From positions 33,318 through 97,317 of the forward strand of contig ONRL01000005.1 in assembly GCA_900320225.1 (NCBI GenBank): DNA of 64,000 bases, given 5' to 3'. The position numbers and the translations under genes are program-made. The notes below the pieces were generated by a model. That model made no database searches. It was not told where the DNA came from and worked only from the letters and a program-made list of their open reading frames with translations. Below, piece after piece: positions 26,606-34,152 of the stretch. The DNA is from an uncultured Lentisphaerota bacterium. Lineage in GTDB: Bacteria > Verrucomicrobiota > Kiritimatiellia > RFP12 > UBA1067. Positions within the stretch are counted from its first letter, which is position 1. Each line of letters starts with the position of its first letter.

Positions 26606-28426
26606 ATGAGAGTCGCGGATTACATTTGGAAGTTTTTGGCGGAGAAGGGCATACGCCATGTGTTCCTCGTGACAGGGGGCGGCGCGATGCATCTCAACGA
26701 TGCGCTTGGGCGCGAAACACGAATTAAATACGTGTGCAATCTTCATGAGCAGGCATGTGCCATGGCGGCGGAGGGATATGCTCGCCAATCGGGGATGCCG
26801 GGGGTAATCAATGTCACGACGGGGCCGGGGGGCACGAATGCCCTTACCGGGGTGATGGGCGCATGGCTTGATTCGGTGCCGATGATTGTCATCTCTGGGC
26901 AGATCAAGCGCGCGACCATGATTACCTCGTGCCCACAGCTGAAACTTCGGCAGTTGGGGGATCAAGAGTATAACATCGTTGACGCGGCACGGCCGATGAC
27001 GAAGATGGCCAAGACGGTGATGAGCGTGGAGGAAGTGCCAGAGGTGATGGCAGAGGCATGGGAGCTTTGCCAAAGCGGGCGGCCGGGGCCGGTGTGGATC
27101 GACGTGCCGCTCGATATACAGGCGGCGGAGAGTGATTGGCCGGATTGGTCGGATTGGCCGAACACAGTTCGGCCATCAAATCTGGAGGGGCCATCAAATC
27201 TGGATAAGTTTTTGCGACCTGCGCAAAGCGAGATTGATGAAATTGCCTCGCTGTTGAGAAAGGCGAAGCGGCCGGCGGTAATTGTGGGTTCCGGTGTGCG
27301 CAATGCACGAGCCGAGCAATTGTTCCTTGAAGTGGCTGAATCGCTGAATGTTCCGGTGCTTACTTCGATCTCTGGGATTGATCTAATTCCTTCGGATCAT
27401 CCGCTGTTCTTCGGGCGTCCAGGTATTTTGGGTGAGCGCCCTGCGAATTTCATCATGCAGAACAGCGATCTGTTCATCGTCATCGGCACGCGGATGGGCA
27501 TTCGCATCTGCGGCTATGCCTCCGAAACGGTGGCACGCAATGCCGTGAAGGTGATGATCGATGTCGACGAAGCGGAATTGAACAAGCCAACGTTCCGCCC
27601 TGATGTGAAGATACATTCCGATGCCGGAGTTTTTCTGACGGCGCTTCATGCCGCATTGCCCTCATTGCCACCGCAGGAAGAGTGGTTGGCGTATTGTAGG
27701 CGCGTCAAGGCGAAGTTTCCCATGATCTTGCCAGAGTACCGCACACGAACGGACTATGTTTCCAGCTACGTGCTGCCGGAGGCGATCATGCGCCACGCGC
27801 CCGATCCGCTCACGGTTGTGACGGCAAACGGCGTGGCCTATACTTCGACATTCCAGGCGATTCCCATTCGCAAGGGCATGCGGATGTTCGCGAACGAGGC
27901 GTGTGCCTCGATGGGCTATGGTTTGCCGGCGGCGATCGGGGCGGCGTTTGCAGGCGGCATGGAACGAACTGTCGTATGCCTTGAGGGCGACGGATCGATT
28001 CAAATGAATCTTCAGGAATTGCAGACGGTGCTGAACTACAAGCTCCCGATCAAGCTGTTTGTCTATAATAATGACGGATATCTTTCGATCAAGACGACAC
28101 AACGAGCCTTCTTCGGCGGGAAGTTCATGGGCTCTGAGCCGGGATCGGGCGTGATTCTTCCGAGTTTTGAGAAACTTGCGGCGGCTTATGGATTCCCCTA
28201 CTTTAAGCTTCGTAACAATCAGGAGTTGGATGCCGAGTTGCCTAAGATTTTTGCGGCAGAAGGTCCTGTGTTCGTGGAGGTCATGCTTGATCCATTCGAG
28301 GTGCTGGGGCCAAAGGCGGCATCGAAAAGATTGCCAGATGGCACGATGGTTTCGGAGCCGCTCGATAACATGGCGCCGTTCTTGCCGGAAGAGGAGCGAG
28401 TGGCCTGGTCTATCGGCCGAACATAG
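26606..28426 (+). CDS. thiamine-diphosphate-dependent acetolactate-synthase-like enzyme (YerE-like)
   Basis: A 606-residue ThDP enzyme with three domains: a PYR domain with HEQACAMAAEGYAR (catalytic Glu) and VTTGPGGTNALTG, a central domain, and a PP domain with ECDG-type GDGSIQMNLQELQT and NNDGYLSI. Within a CDP-deoxysugar operon, the best-known relative is YerE, which adds a two-carbon unit from pyruvate to CDP-3,6-dideoxy-4-keto-glucose to make a branched sugar; this is an inference from context. About residues 184-200 a REP copy sits in the linker after the PYR domain. The stop codon TAG lies in the loop of another REP copy (28415-28433). Confidence 0.82.
   Translation: MRVADYIWKFLAEKGIRHVFLVTGGGAMHLNDALGRETRIKYVCNLHEQACAMAAEGYARQSGMPGVINVTTGPGGTNALTGVMGAWLDSVPMIVISGQIKRATMITSCPQLKLRQLGDQEYNIVDAARPMTKMAKTVMSVEEVPEVMAEAWELCQSGRPGPVWIDVPLDIQAAESDWPDWSDWPNTVRPSNLEGPSNLDKFLRPAQSEIDEIASLLRKAKRPAVIVGSGVRNARAEQLFLEVAESLNVPVLTSISGIDLIPSDHPLFFGRPGILGERPANFIMQNSDLFIVIGTRMGIRICGYASETVARNAVKVMIDVDEAELNKPTFRPDVKIHSDAGVFLTALHAALPSLPPQEEWLAYCRRVKAKFPMILPEYRTRTDYVSSYVLPEAIMRHAPDPLTVVTANGVAYTSTFQAIPIRKGMRMFANEACASMGYGLPAAIGAAFAGGMERTVVCLEGDGSIQMNLQELQTVLNYKLPIKLFVYNNDGYLSIKTTQRAFFGGKFMGSEPGSGVILPSFEKLAAAYGFPYFKLRNNQELDAELPKIFAAEGPVFVEVMLDPFEVLGPKAASKRLPDGTMVSEPLDNMAPFLPEEERVAWSIGRT
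27155..27204 (+). repeat. REP copy B with duplicated tail inside the ThDP enzyme gene
   Basis: GGCCGAAC, loop ACA, GTTCGGCC (27156-27174) followed by two copies of GGCCATCAAATCTGGA at 27171-27186 and 27189-27204. Three GGATTGGYC units (27133-27159) precede it. Read as WPNTVRPSNLEGPSNL, a frame different from copy A. Confidence 0.88.
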
Positions 28427-28440
28427 TTCGGCCATCAAAT
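28415..28440 (+). repeat. REP copy C, supplies the stop codon of the ThDP enzyme
   Basis: GGCCGAAC, loop ATA, GTTCGGCC, then ATCAAATCTC. The loop change turns the CAG seen in copy A into TAG, which ends the upstream gene at 28424-28426. The frame after this TAG stays open and in phase with the RAYT start at 28475. Confidence 0.88.
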
Positions 28441-28474
28441 CTCGCCAGGAGGGGATTTCGGGATCAGGAGAAGA

Positions 28475-29707
28475 ATGAAAGCCACTTGCAATATAAAGCG
28501 CTATCGGCGGTTTGCGGGCTGGAATTATGCGAAGGGGGCTTCGCTCTTCATCACCATCGCCACGGAGCCGCGAAGGGCGCTTTTCGGCAAGGTGCGGGGA
28601 GATGCGGTGGCGCTTTCGCCGCTGGGGGAGAAGGTGAAGGAAGCGCTTGAGGCGATACCGCGCCTCAATCCCGGCATCCTGCTTTTCGGCCATGAAGTGA
28701 TGCCGGATCACGTGCATTTCAACTGCGCGCTGCTGCCGGGGCTTCGCGAGCCGCTGAAGGTGCTGGGAAATGCGATCAGGCGGTTTAAGAATTATACCAC
28801 CAAGGTGGCCAAGATGGCTGGCTTGGCCAGATCTGCCGAACATCGTTCGGCCATCAAATCTGGAGAGGCCTTCAAATCAGGCAGCTCGGGATTTGGCAAA
28901 GCCTCTAGCTTTGATGGCCAAACTACGTTTGGCCAAAGTGGCCATCTCTGGCAGCAGGGCTACCACGATTACATCCTGCTTTCCCGCGAGATGATCGATG
29001 CGACCGAGCGCTACATCGCCTACAACCCGCTGAAGTGGGAGCTGATGTATGGCGTGAAGGGGGCGCTTCGCGTGGTCGAGCCGCTGTTTCTGCCGCGCTT
29101 CGATGCCGGCGATTATTGGAAGGGCGTGGGCAACATTGCGCTGCTCGATCAGGGCGAGAAGCTTCTTTCGCTGCGCATCTCGCGCCAAGTGCAGGGCGCG
29201 GCCATGGCCAAGATGCTTGCGCGGATTGAGAGCGCGGTGGATCAGGGCTATGTGATCATCAGCGGCTTTATTTCCAAGGGCGAGCAGGCGGTGCGCGATA
29301 TGCTTTGCCGGAGGAGCGATGCGCGCTTCATCCGCATTCTGCCATCGTGCATTCCCAATCGGCGCTTCAGGCCGGAAAGCCGCTATGCGGGGCCATTCGC
29401 CGAGGGGCGCTACCTTGAAATCGCCCAAGGCAACGACGAGGTGGAATTCGGACGGCGCGCCTGCCTCGATATCAACGCCGAGATCATCGAGATCGCCACG
29501 GCCGGCGATGGGCTGGCGATCTATTGGAAGGGGGATGGGCCGCATGTATTGGCCGAACACAGTTCGGCCATCAATGCTCCTGTGGGGGTGAATGATCAGG
29601 CCAGCAATGTGAGGGGCGGTCATGCATCGCACCAGTACTGCTTACCAGGCTTTGATCCTCGCAACGATGGCCAAACTGGGTTTGGCCAAAAAAGGAGGGG
29701 CCAATGA
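28475..29707 (+). CDS. REP-associated tyrosine transposase (RAYT, Y1_Tnp/HUH) with extra C-terminal domain
   Basis: A 410-residue protein. The N-terminal part matches Y1/RAYT nucleases: RRFAGWNYAKGASLFITI, the HUH motif GHEVMPDHVHFNCAL (H79, H81) and RYIAYNPLKWEL with the expected catalytic tyrosine near Y180. RAYTs cut and join single-stranded DNA at REP palindromes. About 35 residues (121-155) that interrupt the family between KNYTTKVAKMAG and LWQQGYHDYIL are encoded by two inverted REP copies. After residue 195 comes a further domain with a Rossmann-like run (GYVIISGFISKGEQAVRD, then RILPSCIPNRRF) that recalls DprA-type folds; this is tentative. A third REP pair encodes residues 359-405. 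GGAGAAGA precedes the ATG; the end overlaps the epimerase start by ATGA, so it is a true operon member. Confidence 0.83.
   Translation: MKATCNIKRYRRFAGWNYAKGASLFITIATEPRRALFGKVRGDAVALSPLGEKVKEALEAIPRLNPGILLFGHEVMPDHVHFNCALLPGLREPLKVLGNAIRRFKNYTTKVAKMAGLARSAEHRSAIKSGEAFKSGSSGFGKASSFDGQTTFGQSGHLWQQGYHDYILLSREMIDATERYIAYNPLKWELMYGVKGALRVVEPLFLPRFDAGDYWKGVGNIALLDQGEKLLSLRISRQVQGAAMAKMLARIESAVDQGYVIISGFISKGEQAVRDMLCRRSDARFIRILPSCIPNRRFRPESRYAGPFAEGRYLEIAQGNDEVEFGRRACLDINAEIIEIATAGDGLAIYWKGDGPHVLAEHSSAINAPVGVNDQASNVRGGHASHQYCLPGFDPRNDGQTGFGQKRRGQ
28835..28935 (+). repeat. inverted REP pair D/E inside the RAYT gene (REPIN-like)
   Basis: Copy D: GCCGAAC, loop ATC, GTTCGGC (28835-28851) followed by CATCAAATCTGGAGAGG and a degraded second tail. 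Copy E, opposite orientation: GATG then GGCCAAAC, loop TAC, GTTTGGCC (28916-28934). The pair could fold into one long hairpin with two smaller ones. The whole segment is open in the RAYT frame. Confidence 0.85.
29550..29688 (+). repeat. inverted REP pair F/G in the 3' end of the RAYT gene
   Basis: Copy F: GGCCGAAC, loop ACA, GTTCGGCC (29551-29569) followed by ATCAA. Copy G, opposite orientation: GATG then GGCCAAAC, loop TGG, GTTTGGCC (29669-29687). Between them lie about 100 bp coding for a low-similarity stretch. Copy G ends 16 nt before the epimerase ATG. Confidence 0.85.
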
Positions 29708-30612
29708 GGCGCATCTTCATCACCGGTGGCACCGGATTCTTCGGGAAATCGATGCTCGATTACCGGCTACGCCACCCTGATTGGGAATGGGCGCAGGCGG
29801 AATGGATCATTCTCTCGCGCTCGCCCGAGCGCTTTGTTGCGGTGCATCCGCAGCTCGCGAATCAGCCGGGCGTATCATTCGCCGCCGGCGATGTGCGCGA
29901 TTTCGCCTTCTCGCAAGGGCCGTTCGATGCCATCATCCATGCCGCCACAAGCGCGGTTACCACGCTTTCCGACGCCGAAATGACCAGCGTGATACTGGAC
30001 GGCGCGCGGCATGTGGCCGATTTCGCCAAAGCTGCTGGCTGCCGCACGATTCTTTTCACAAGCTCAGGCGCGGTCTATGGGCCGCGAACGACGCCGGCCT
30101 CCGAAAGCGATGCGTGCAATCCCGCAACCGCATACGGCAAGGGAAAGCTGGCGGCGGAGCGGATGCTCGCGGAAACGGGGTTGGATGTGAAGATCGCCCG
30201 CTGCTTCGCCTTCACCGGACCGTATCTCAATCGCGGCATCCACTTTGCCATCGGCAACTTCATCCAGGATTGCCTGGATGGCAAGCCTATCATCATCAAC
30301 GGCGATGGCACGCCGCTTCGCAGCTACCTTTATGCCGATGACCTCGTTAAATGGCTCTTTACAATTCTCGAGCGAGGTGAGGCAGGGCGGCCCTACAACG
30401 TGGGATCGGCAGAAGCGCTCTCCATCCGCGCCTTGGCGGAGAAGGTGCGGTCGGCGTTGGGGGCGAACAATGAAATCAAGGTGCTGGGCGTGCCAACAGG
30501 AGAAGCTCCGTCTGTGTATGTGCCAGAGATTGGGCGTGCCCGGCAGGAGTTGGGGCTCGTGGAGGGCGTTCCGCTAGAGCAGGCCATTCTCCGTACATGT
30601 AACGGTGTGTGA
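29704..30612 (+). CDS. NAD(P)-dependent epimerase/reductase, SDR family
   Basis: A 302-residue extended SDR: IFITGGTGFFGKSMLDY (nucleotide site), DAIIHAATSAVT, TSSGAVYG, the catalytic Y-x3-K in ATAYGKGKLAAE, and KIARCFAFTGPY. In a yersiniose-like pathway the matching step is reduction of the branched keto sugar; an epimerase acting on another CDP sugar is also possible. Translation is coupled to the RAYT gene (ATGA). Last gene of the operon; no terminator hairpin is seen in the 60-nt gap that follows. Confidence 0.85.
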   Translation: MRRIFITGGTGFFGKSMLDYRLRHPDWEWAQAEWIILSRSPERFVAVHPQLANQPGVSFAAGDVRDFAFSQGPFDAIIHAATSAVTTLSDAEMTSVILDGARHVADFAKAAGCRTILFTSSGAVYGPRTTPASESDACNPATAYGKGKLAAERMLAETGLDVKIARCFAFTGPYLNRGIHFAIGNFIQDCLDGKPIIINGDGTPLRSYLYADDLVKWLFTILERGEAGRPYNVGSAEALSIRALAEKVRSALGANNEIKVLGVPTGEAPSVYVPEIGRARQELGLVEGVPLEQAILRTCNGV

Positions 30613-30635
30613 GGCGTCATTTCCATGATTCGGGG

Positions 30636-30666
30636 TTGACTAACATACCCGTAGGTATGTTATACT
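30636..30666 (+). promoter_or_regulatory. efflux-operon promoter with palindromic (TetR-type) operator
   Basis: TTGACT (30636-30641) and TATACT (30661-30666) are 19 nt apart. The spacer is filled by a perfect 9-bp inverted repeat, TAACATACC, 4-nt centre CGTA, GGTATGTTA (30641-30662). A site of this shape between -35 and -10 would block RNA polymerase when bound; TetR-family repressors of efflux pumps use sites of this type. No repressor gene is nearby. Confidence 0.8.
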
Positions 30667-30672
30667 ATGCGC

Positions 30673-32187
30673 ATGATTTCTTTTGCCAGAACAGGCCTTT
30701 GCGCGGCTGCGGCGCTCGTGCTCGTGTGCGGGTGCGACACGATCAAGCGCGCGCGAGAGGCTCAGGCCGAGGTTGCGCCCGTCGGTCAGGACGAGCCGTC
30801 CGCCACGGGCGAGGTGAAGCGCGTGGACCTGAAGGGCCTGCGCCTCGTCGACTACGTCGCGTGGGCGATGAACCACCGTCCGAGCATCGAGGCCGCGCAC
30901 CTCGCCGTCTCCAACGCCGAGCTGGAGCTTGCGCGCGTGACGAGCGACCGCGACCTCCAGCTGAACCTCTCGAGCGGTTTCTCGCAGTCCACCGCGAACC
31001 GCACGAGCCACTTCTCGTGGCACCAGAACAGGGGCAAGTTCTCGTCGGACGTCTCCCTCGACCTCCTCATCTACGACTTCGGGCGCATCGACGCGCGCGA
31101 GCGCCAGGCGCGCGAGAACCTCGTGGTGGCGCAGCGCGACCTCGCGGACGAGGAGTTCGCGGTGTTCAACGACGTCGCGCAGGCGTACTTCACGCTCCTG
31201 CGCAACGATGCGCTTCTGGAGGTCGCCCGCACGAACGAGTTCCAGTACGCGGAGCACCTCCGGCAGGCGGAGTCCCTGTTTTCGGAGGGGGAGGTGAAGA
31301 AGCTCGACGTGCTGAAGGCGCGCGTGGACCTCTCGGACGCGCGGCTCGCCACGATCAACGCCTCGAACGACGTGGTGACGGCCGGCGCGGCGTTCATCCG
31401 CGCGCTCGGGCTTTCGGCGGAACGGGCCTCTCGCGAGGACGTGATGGCCGTGGCGGCGGACGCGCTTGCGTCCTCGAGATCCGACCTGCGGCCCACGTCA
31501 TACGGTGCGGAGGCGGCGCTCGACCTCGCACGCACGAACGCGCCGTCCCTCAAGGTGCTGCGCGCGAAGCTGCGCGCGGCGTCCGCCGAGGTGGACTACG
31601 CGATCGCGGACCTTTTCCCGTCGCTCTCGTTCTCGAGCGCATTCTCCTTCGTGGATCCGACGTGGAACTGGTCGTGGGGCTTCAAGGCGGTGCAGAGCCT
31701 GTGGGACGGTTACCGCAAGCGGACGTTCGTGGACGAGGCCGTGGTGGCGATGGAGCTCGCGCGCGTGGCGGTCGCCGAGGCGGAGCAGAACCTCTCGCGC
31801 GACCTCGCCGTGGCGACGGCCAACCGCGACAACGCGCGCGTGGCGCTCGCGACGGCGCGCATCGAGGTGGATCAGGCGAAGGAGAACCTCGACACGGTCG
31901 TGGAGCAATACCGCCTCGGCGACGCTTCGCGCATCGACTTTACCGACGCCGCGAGCGGCTACGCGAGCGCGCTCGGCGCGCGCGTGAAGGCGTTCTACGC
32001 CGGCGAGATCGCGGAGGCGGAACTCATCCGCCTCACCGGCCACGTCCCGCCGAAGGACAAACCGAAGGCGGGAGGGCCGAGCCCCCGCGCGGCCGAGAAG
32101 CAGGATAAATCGGGAGGGCCGCGCTCCCGCGCGGCCGAAAAACAGAAGGGCACTTACCGGGAAGTGAACGATGAAGACATTGACTAA
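30673..32187 (+). CDS. TolC/OprM-type outer-membrane efflux lipoprotein
   Basis: A 504-residue outer-membrane factor. The start MISFARTGLCAAAALVLVCGC fits a lipoprotein signal with Cys at about residue 21. Long heptad-rich helices follow, with the internal duplication typical of OEP proteins (LDLLIYDFGRIDARERQARE in the first half, KAVQSLWDGYRKRTFVDEA in the second). It forms the exit channel of a tripartite pump. ATG 30673 is preferred to 30667 because it falls 6 nt after the -10 box (leaderless). Its last residues include two in-frame copies of a GC-rich repeat (GGPSPRAAEK, GGPRSRAAEK). It overlaps the next gene by 17 nt. Confidence 0.88.
   Translation: MISFARTGLCAAAALVLVCGCDTIKRAREAQAEVAPVGQDEPSATGEVKRVDLKGLRLVDYVAWAMNHRPSIEAAHLAVSNAELELARVTSDRDLQLNLSSGFSQSTANRTSHFSWHQNRGKFSSDVSLDLLIYDFGRIDARERQARENLVVAQRDLADEEFAVFNDVAQAYFTLLRNDALLEVARTNEFQYAEHLRQAESLFSEGEVKKLDVLKARVDLSDARLATINASNDVVTAGAAFIRALGLSAERASREDVMAVAADALASSRSDLRPTSYGAEAALDLARTNAPSLKVLRAKLRAASAEVDYAIADLFPSLSFSSAFSFVDPTWNWSWGFKAVQSLWDGYRKRTFVDEAVVAMELARVAVAEAEQNLSRDLAVATANRDNARVALATARIEVDQAKENLDTVVEQYRLGDASRIDFTDAASGYASALGARVKAFYAGEIAEAELIRLTGHVPPKDKPKAGGPSPRAAEKQDKSGGPRSRAAEKQKGTYREVNDEDID
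32070..32138 (+). repeat. GC-rich repeat family 2, two copies at the 3' end of the outer-membrane factor gene
   Basis: Copies at 32070-32096 and 32112-32138 share GGGAGGGCCG, GC-CCCGCGCGGCCGA. Each reads GGPxxRAAEK in the gene's frame and lies past the conserved channel domain. Confidence 0.75.
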
Positions 32188-33451
32188 ATGGCTTGTGCGC
32201 GCCGTGTGGATCGCCGTCATCGCCGGCGCCGGATGGTGGGCGTGGCGCTGGTACGGCGCGCACAGCGAAGAGGCGACGGCCGTGCGCTACCGCACGGCGC
32301 CCGTGGTGCGCGCGGACGTGTTCCGCACCGTGGAGGCCACCGGCACCGTTCAGCCGATCAAGGAGGTGGAGGTCGGTGCGCAGGTGAACGGACGGATCGT
32401 GAAGCTGTTCGTGGACTACAACTCGACCGTCACGAACGGACAGGTGGTGGCGCTCATCGACCCGCTCGTCTACGAGGCCAACTACAAGAGCGCGCTCGGC
32501 GAGCTCCACGCCAACCAGGCCAACGTGAAGAAGTGCGAGGCACAGCTCGTCCTCGCGGAAAAGACGCTCGTGCGCAAGGAGAAGCTCTCGAAGCGCGAGA
32601 TGGCGCCGGTGGCGGACTACGATTCCGCGCTCGAGGCGCGCGACACGGCCGTCGCCTCGCTCGCCGCCGCGAAGGCGAGCGTGGAGCGGAGCGAGGCGAG
32701 CGTGAGCCAGGCGAAGGCGAACCTTGGCTACTGCACGATTGTCTCGCCCGTGGACGGCGTGGTGATCACCCGCTCCGTGGACGAGGGCCAGACGGTCGTC
32801 TCGTCCATGAACGCCGTGCCCCTCCTCAAGATCGCCACCGACCTCCGGCGCATCCAGGTGGAGGCGACGGTTCCGGAGGCGGACATCGGCAACGTGCACG
32901 ACGGGCAGGTCGTCACGTTCGCCGTCGACTCCTATCCCGGTCTCACGTTCACCGGCGTGGTCACGCAGGTGCGCATGGCGTCCACGACCACGAGCTCCGT
33001 GGTCACGTATCCCGTGATCATCGAGGCGGACAACCCGTCGGGCAAGCTCTTTCCGGGCATGACCGCGAACATCTCCGTGCACATCGCCGAGGCGCGCGGC
33101 GTGCTGGCCGTCTCGTCTGCCGCGTTCCGCTACCATCCGCCGGCGGCGGGCGGTCCGGGTGCGGGCGCCGGCCCGCACGCGGGGGACAAGTCGAAGAAGA
33201 CGCTGTGGCTGCTCGGCGCGGGCGGCGAGCCGGAGTCCGTGGAGGTGGGGACGGGCCTCTCGGACGGTTCGGTCACGCAAATCAAGGGCGACGCGGCGCT
33301 GGAAGGGCGCGAGGCCGTGCTCGGCGTGATGCCCGCGATGCCGAAGGGCGGTCCCGGCGCGGGCGGCCCGTCCAACCCGTTCATGCCCAAGCGGATGTCC
33401 CGCCAGACGAAGAACAGCGCCAAGGCCCCGCCGCCCGCCCCCGCGAAATAG
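32171..33451 (+). CDS. MacA/HlyD-type periplasmic adaptor (membrane fusion protein)
   Basis: A 426-residue adaptor with an N-terminal membrane anchor (WLVRAVWIAVIAGAGWWAW), a lipoyl half-motif ATGTVQPIKEVEVGAQVNG, a helical hairpin rich in Ala/Lys/Glu, the second lipoyl half TIVSPVDGVVITRSVDEGQTV and beta-barrel parts. It links the MacB-like ABC transporter to the outer-membrane channel. The C-terminal 100 residues are Gly/Pro-rich. Gene order OMF-MFP-ATPase-permease in one operon is complete. Confidence 0.9.
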   Translation: MKTLTKWLVRAVWIAVIAGAGWWAWRWYGAHSEEATAVRYRTAPVVRADVFRTVEATGTVQPIKEVEVGAQVNGRIVKLFVDYNSTVTNGQVVALIDPLVYEANYKSALGELHANQANVKKCEAQLVLAEKTLVRKEKLSKREMAPVADYDSALEARDTAVASLAAAKASVERSEASVSQAKANLGYCTIVSPVDGVVITRSVDEGQTVVSSMNAVPLLKIATDLRRIQVEATVPEADIGNVHDGQVVTFAVDSYPGLTFTGVVTQVRMASTTTSSVVTYPVIIEADNPSGKLFPGMTANISVHIAEARGVLAVSSAAFRYHPPAAGGPGAGAGPHAGDKSKKTLWLLGAGGEPESVEVGTGLSDGSVTQIKGDAALEGREAVLGVMPAMPKGGPGAGGPSNPFMPKRMSRQTKNSAKAPPPAPAK

Positions 33452-33453
33452 CG

Positions 33454-34152
33454 ATGGAACACTTGATCGAGATACGCGACCTGCGGAAGATCTACGCGCT
33501 CGGCGAGGAGCCGGTGGCGGCGCTCGACGGCGTGTCGCTCACGATCGAACAGGGCGAGTTCGTGGCGATCATGGGCGCGTCGGGGAGCGGCAAGTCCACG
33601 ATGCTCAACATCCTCGGCTGCCTCGACACGCCCACGAGCGGCAGCTACCTCCTCGACGGCATCGAGGTGGCCCGCCGGTCGCGCACGGAGCTCGCCCGCA
33701 TCCGCAACCGCAAGCTCGGCTTCGTGTTCCAGAACTTCAACCTCCTCGCCCGCACGACGGCGATCGAGAACGTCGAGCTGCCCGACTTCTACCTCAACCG
33801 CCTCGGACGCTCGGCGCGGCGCGCGCGCGCGCGCATGCTGCTGGAGCGCGTGGGCCTCGGCGGACGCGGCACGCACACGCCCGCGCAGCTCTCCGGCGGA
33901 CAGCAGCAGCGCGTCGCGATCGCCCGCGCGCTCATGAACGAGCCGCCCGTCCTCTTCGCGGACGAGCCCACCGGCAACCTCGACACGAAAAGCTCCGTCG
34001 AGATCATGAACCTCTTCACCGAGCTCTCGAACGAAGGCATCACCATCGTGATGGTCACGCACGAGGACGACATCGCCGCCTACGCGAAGCGCCATCTGCT
34101 GATGCGCGACGGCCACCTCATCAAGGACGACGCGTCGGGAGGCGGTGCATGA
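33454..34152 (+). CDS. MacB/LolD-type ABC transporter ATPase
   Basis: A 232-residue ABC ATPase: Walker [20 protein letters not shown]-loop [18 protein letters not shown], signature [15 protein letters not shown], Walker [17 protein letters not shown] and switch VTHE. It energises export of a small molecule or peptide through the MacB-type permease encoded next. ATG 33454 lies 2 nt after the adaptor stop; the permease start overlaps its end by ATGA. Confidence 0.94.
   Translation: MEHLIEIRDLRKIYALGEEPVAALDGVSLTIEQGEFVAIMGASGSGKSTMLNILGCLDTPTSGSYLLDGIEVARRSRTELARIRNRKLGFVFQNFNLLARTTAIENVELPDFYLNRLGRSARRARARMLLERVGLGGRGTHTPAQLSGGQQQRVAIARALMNEPPVLFADEPTGNLDTKSSVEIMNLFTELSNEGITIVMVTHEDDIAAYAKRHLLMRDGHLIKDDASGGGA

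Noticed and set aside
28806..28833. GGCCAAG and CTTGGCC inverted repeat upstream of REP copy D, considered as an eighth REP
   Set aside because: The loop is 8 nt and the stem differs from the REP core; it may be a decayed copy but cannot be supported.
24477..29688. REP palindromes considered as rho-independent terminators
   Set aside because: They lie inside open frames, have 3-nt loops and lack T-runs; several would stop the operon before essential downstream genes.
32188..33453. Long N-terminal extension of the MacB-like ATPase
   Set aside because: The open frame runs antisense in phase to the adaptor gene and codes for arginine-rich sequence; the ATPase family starts at ATG 33454.
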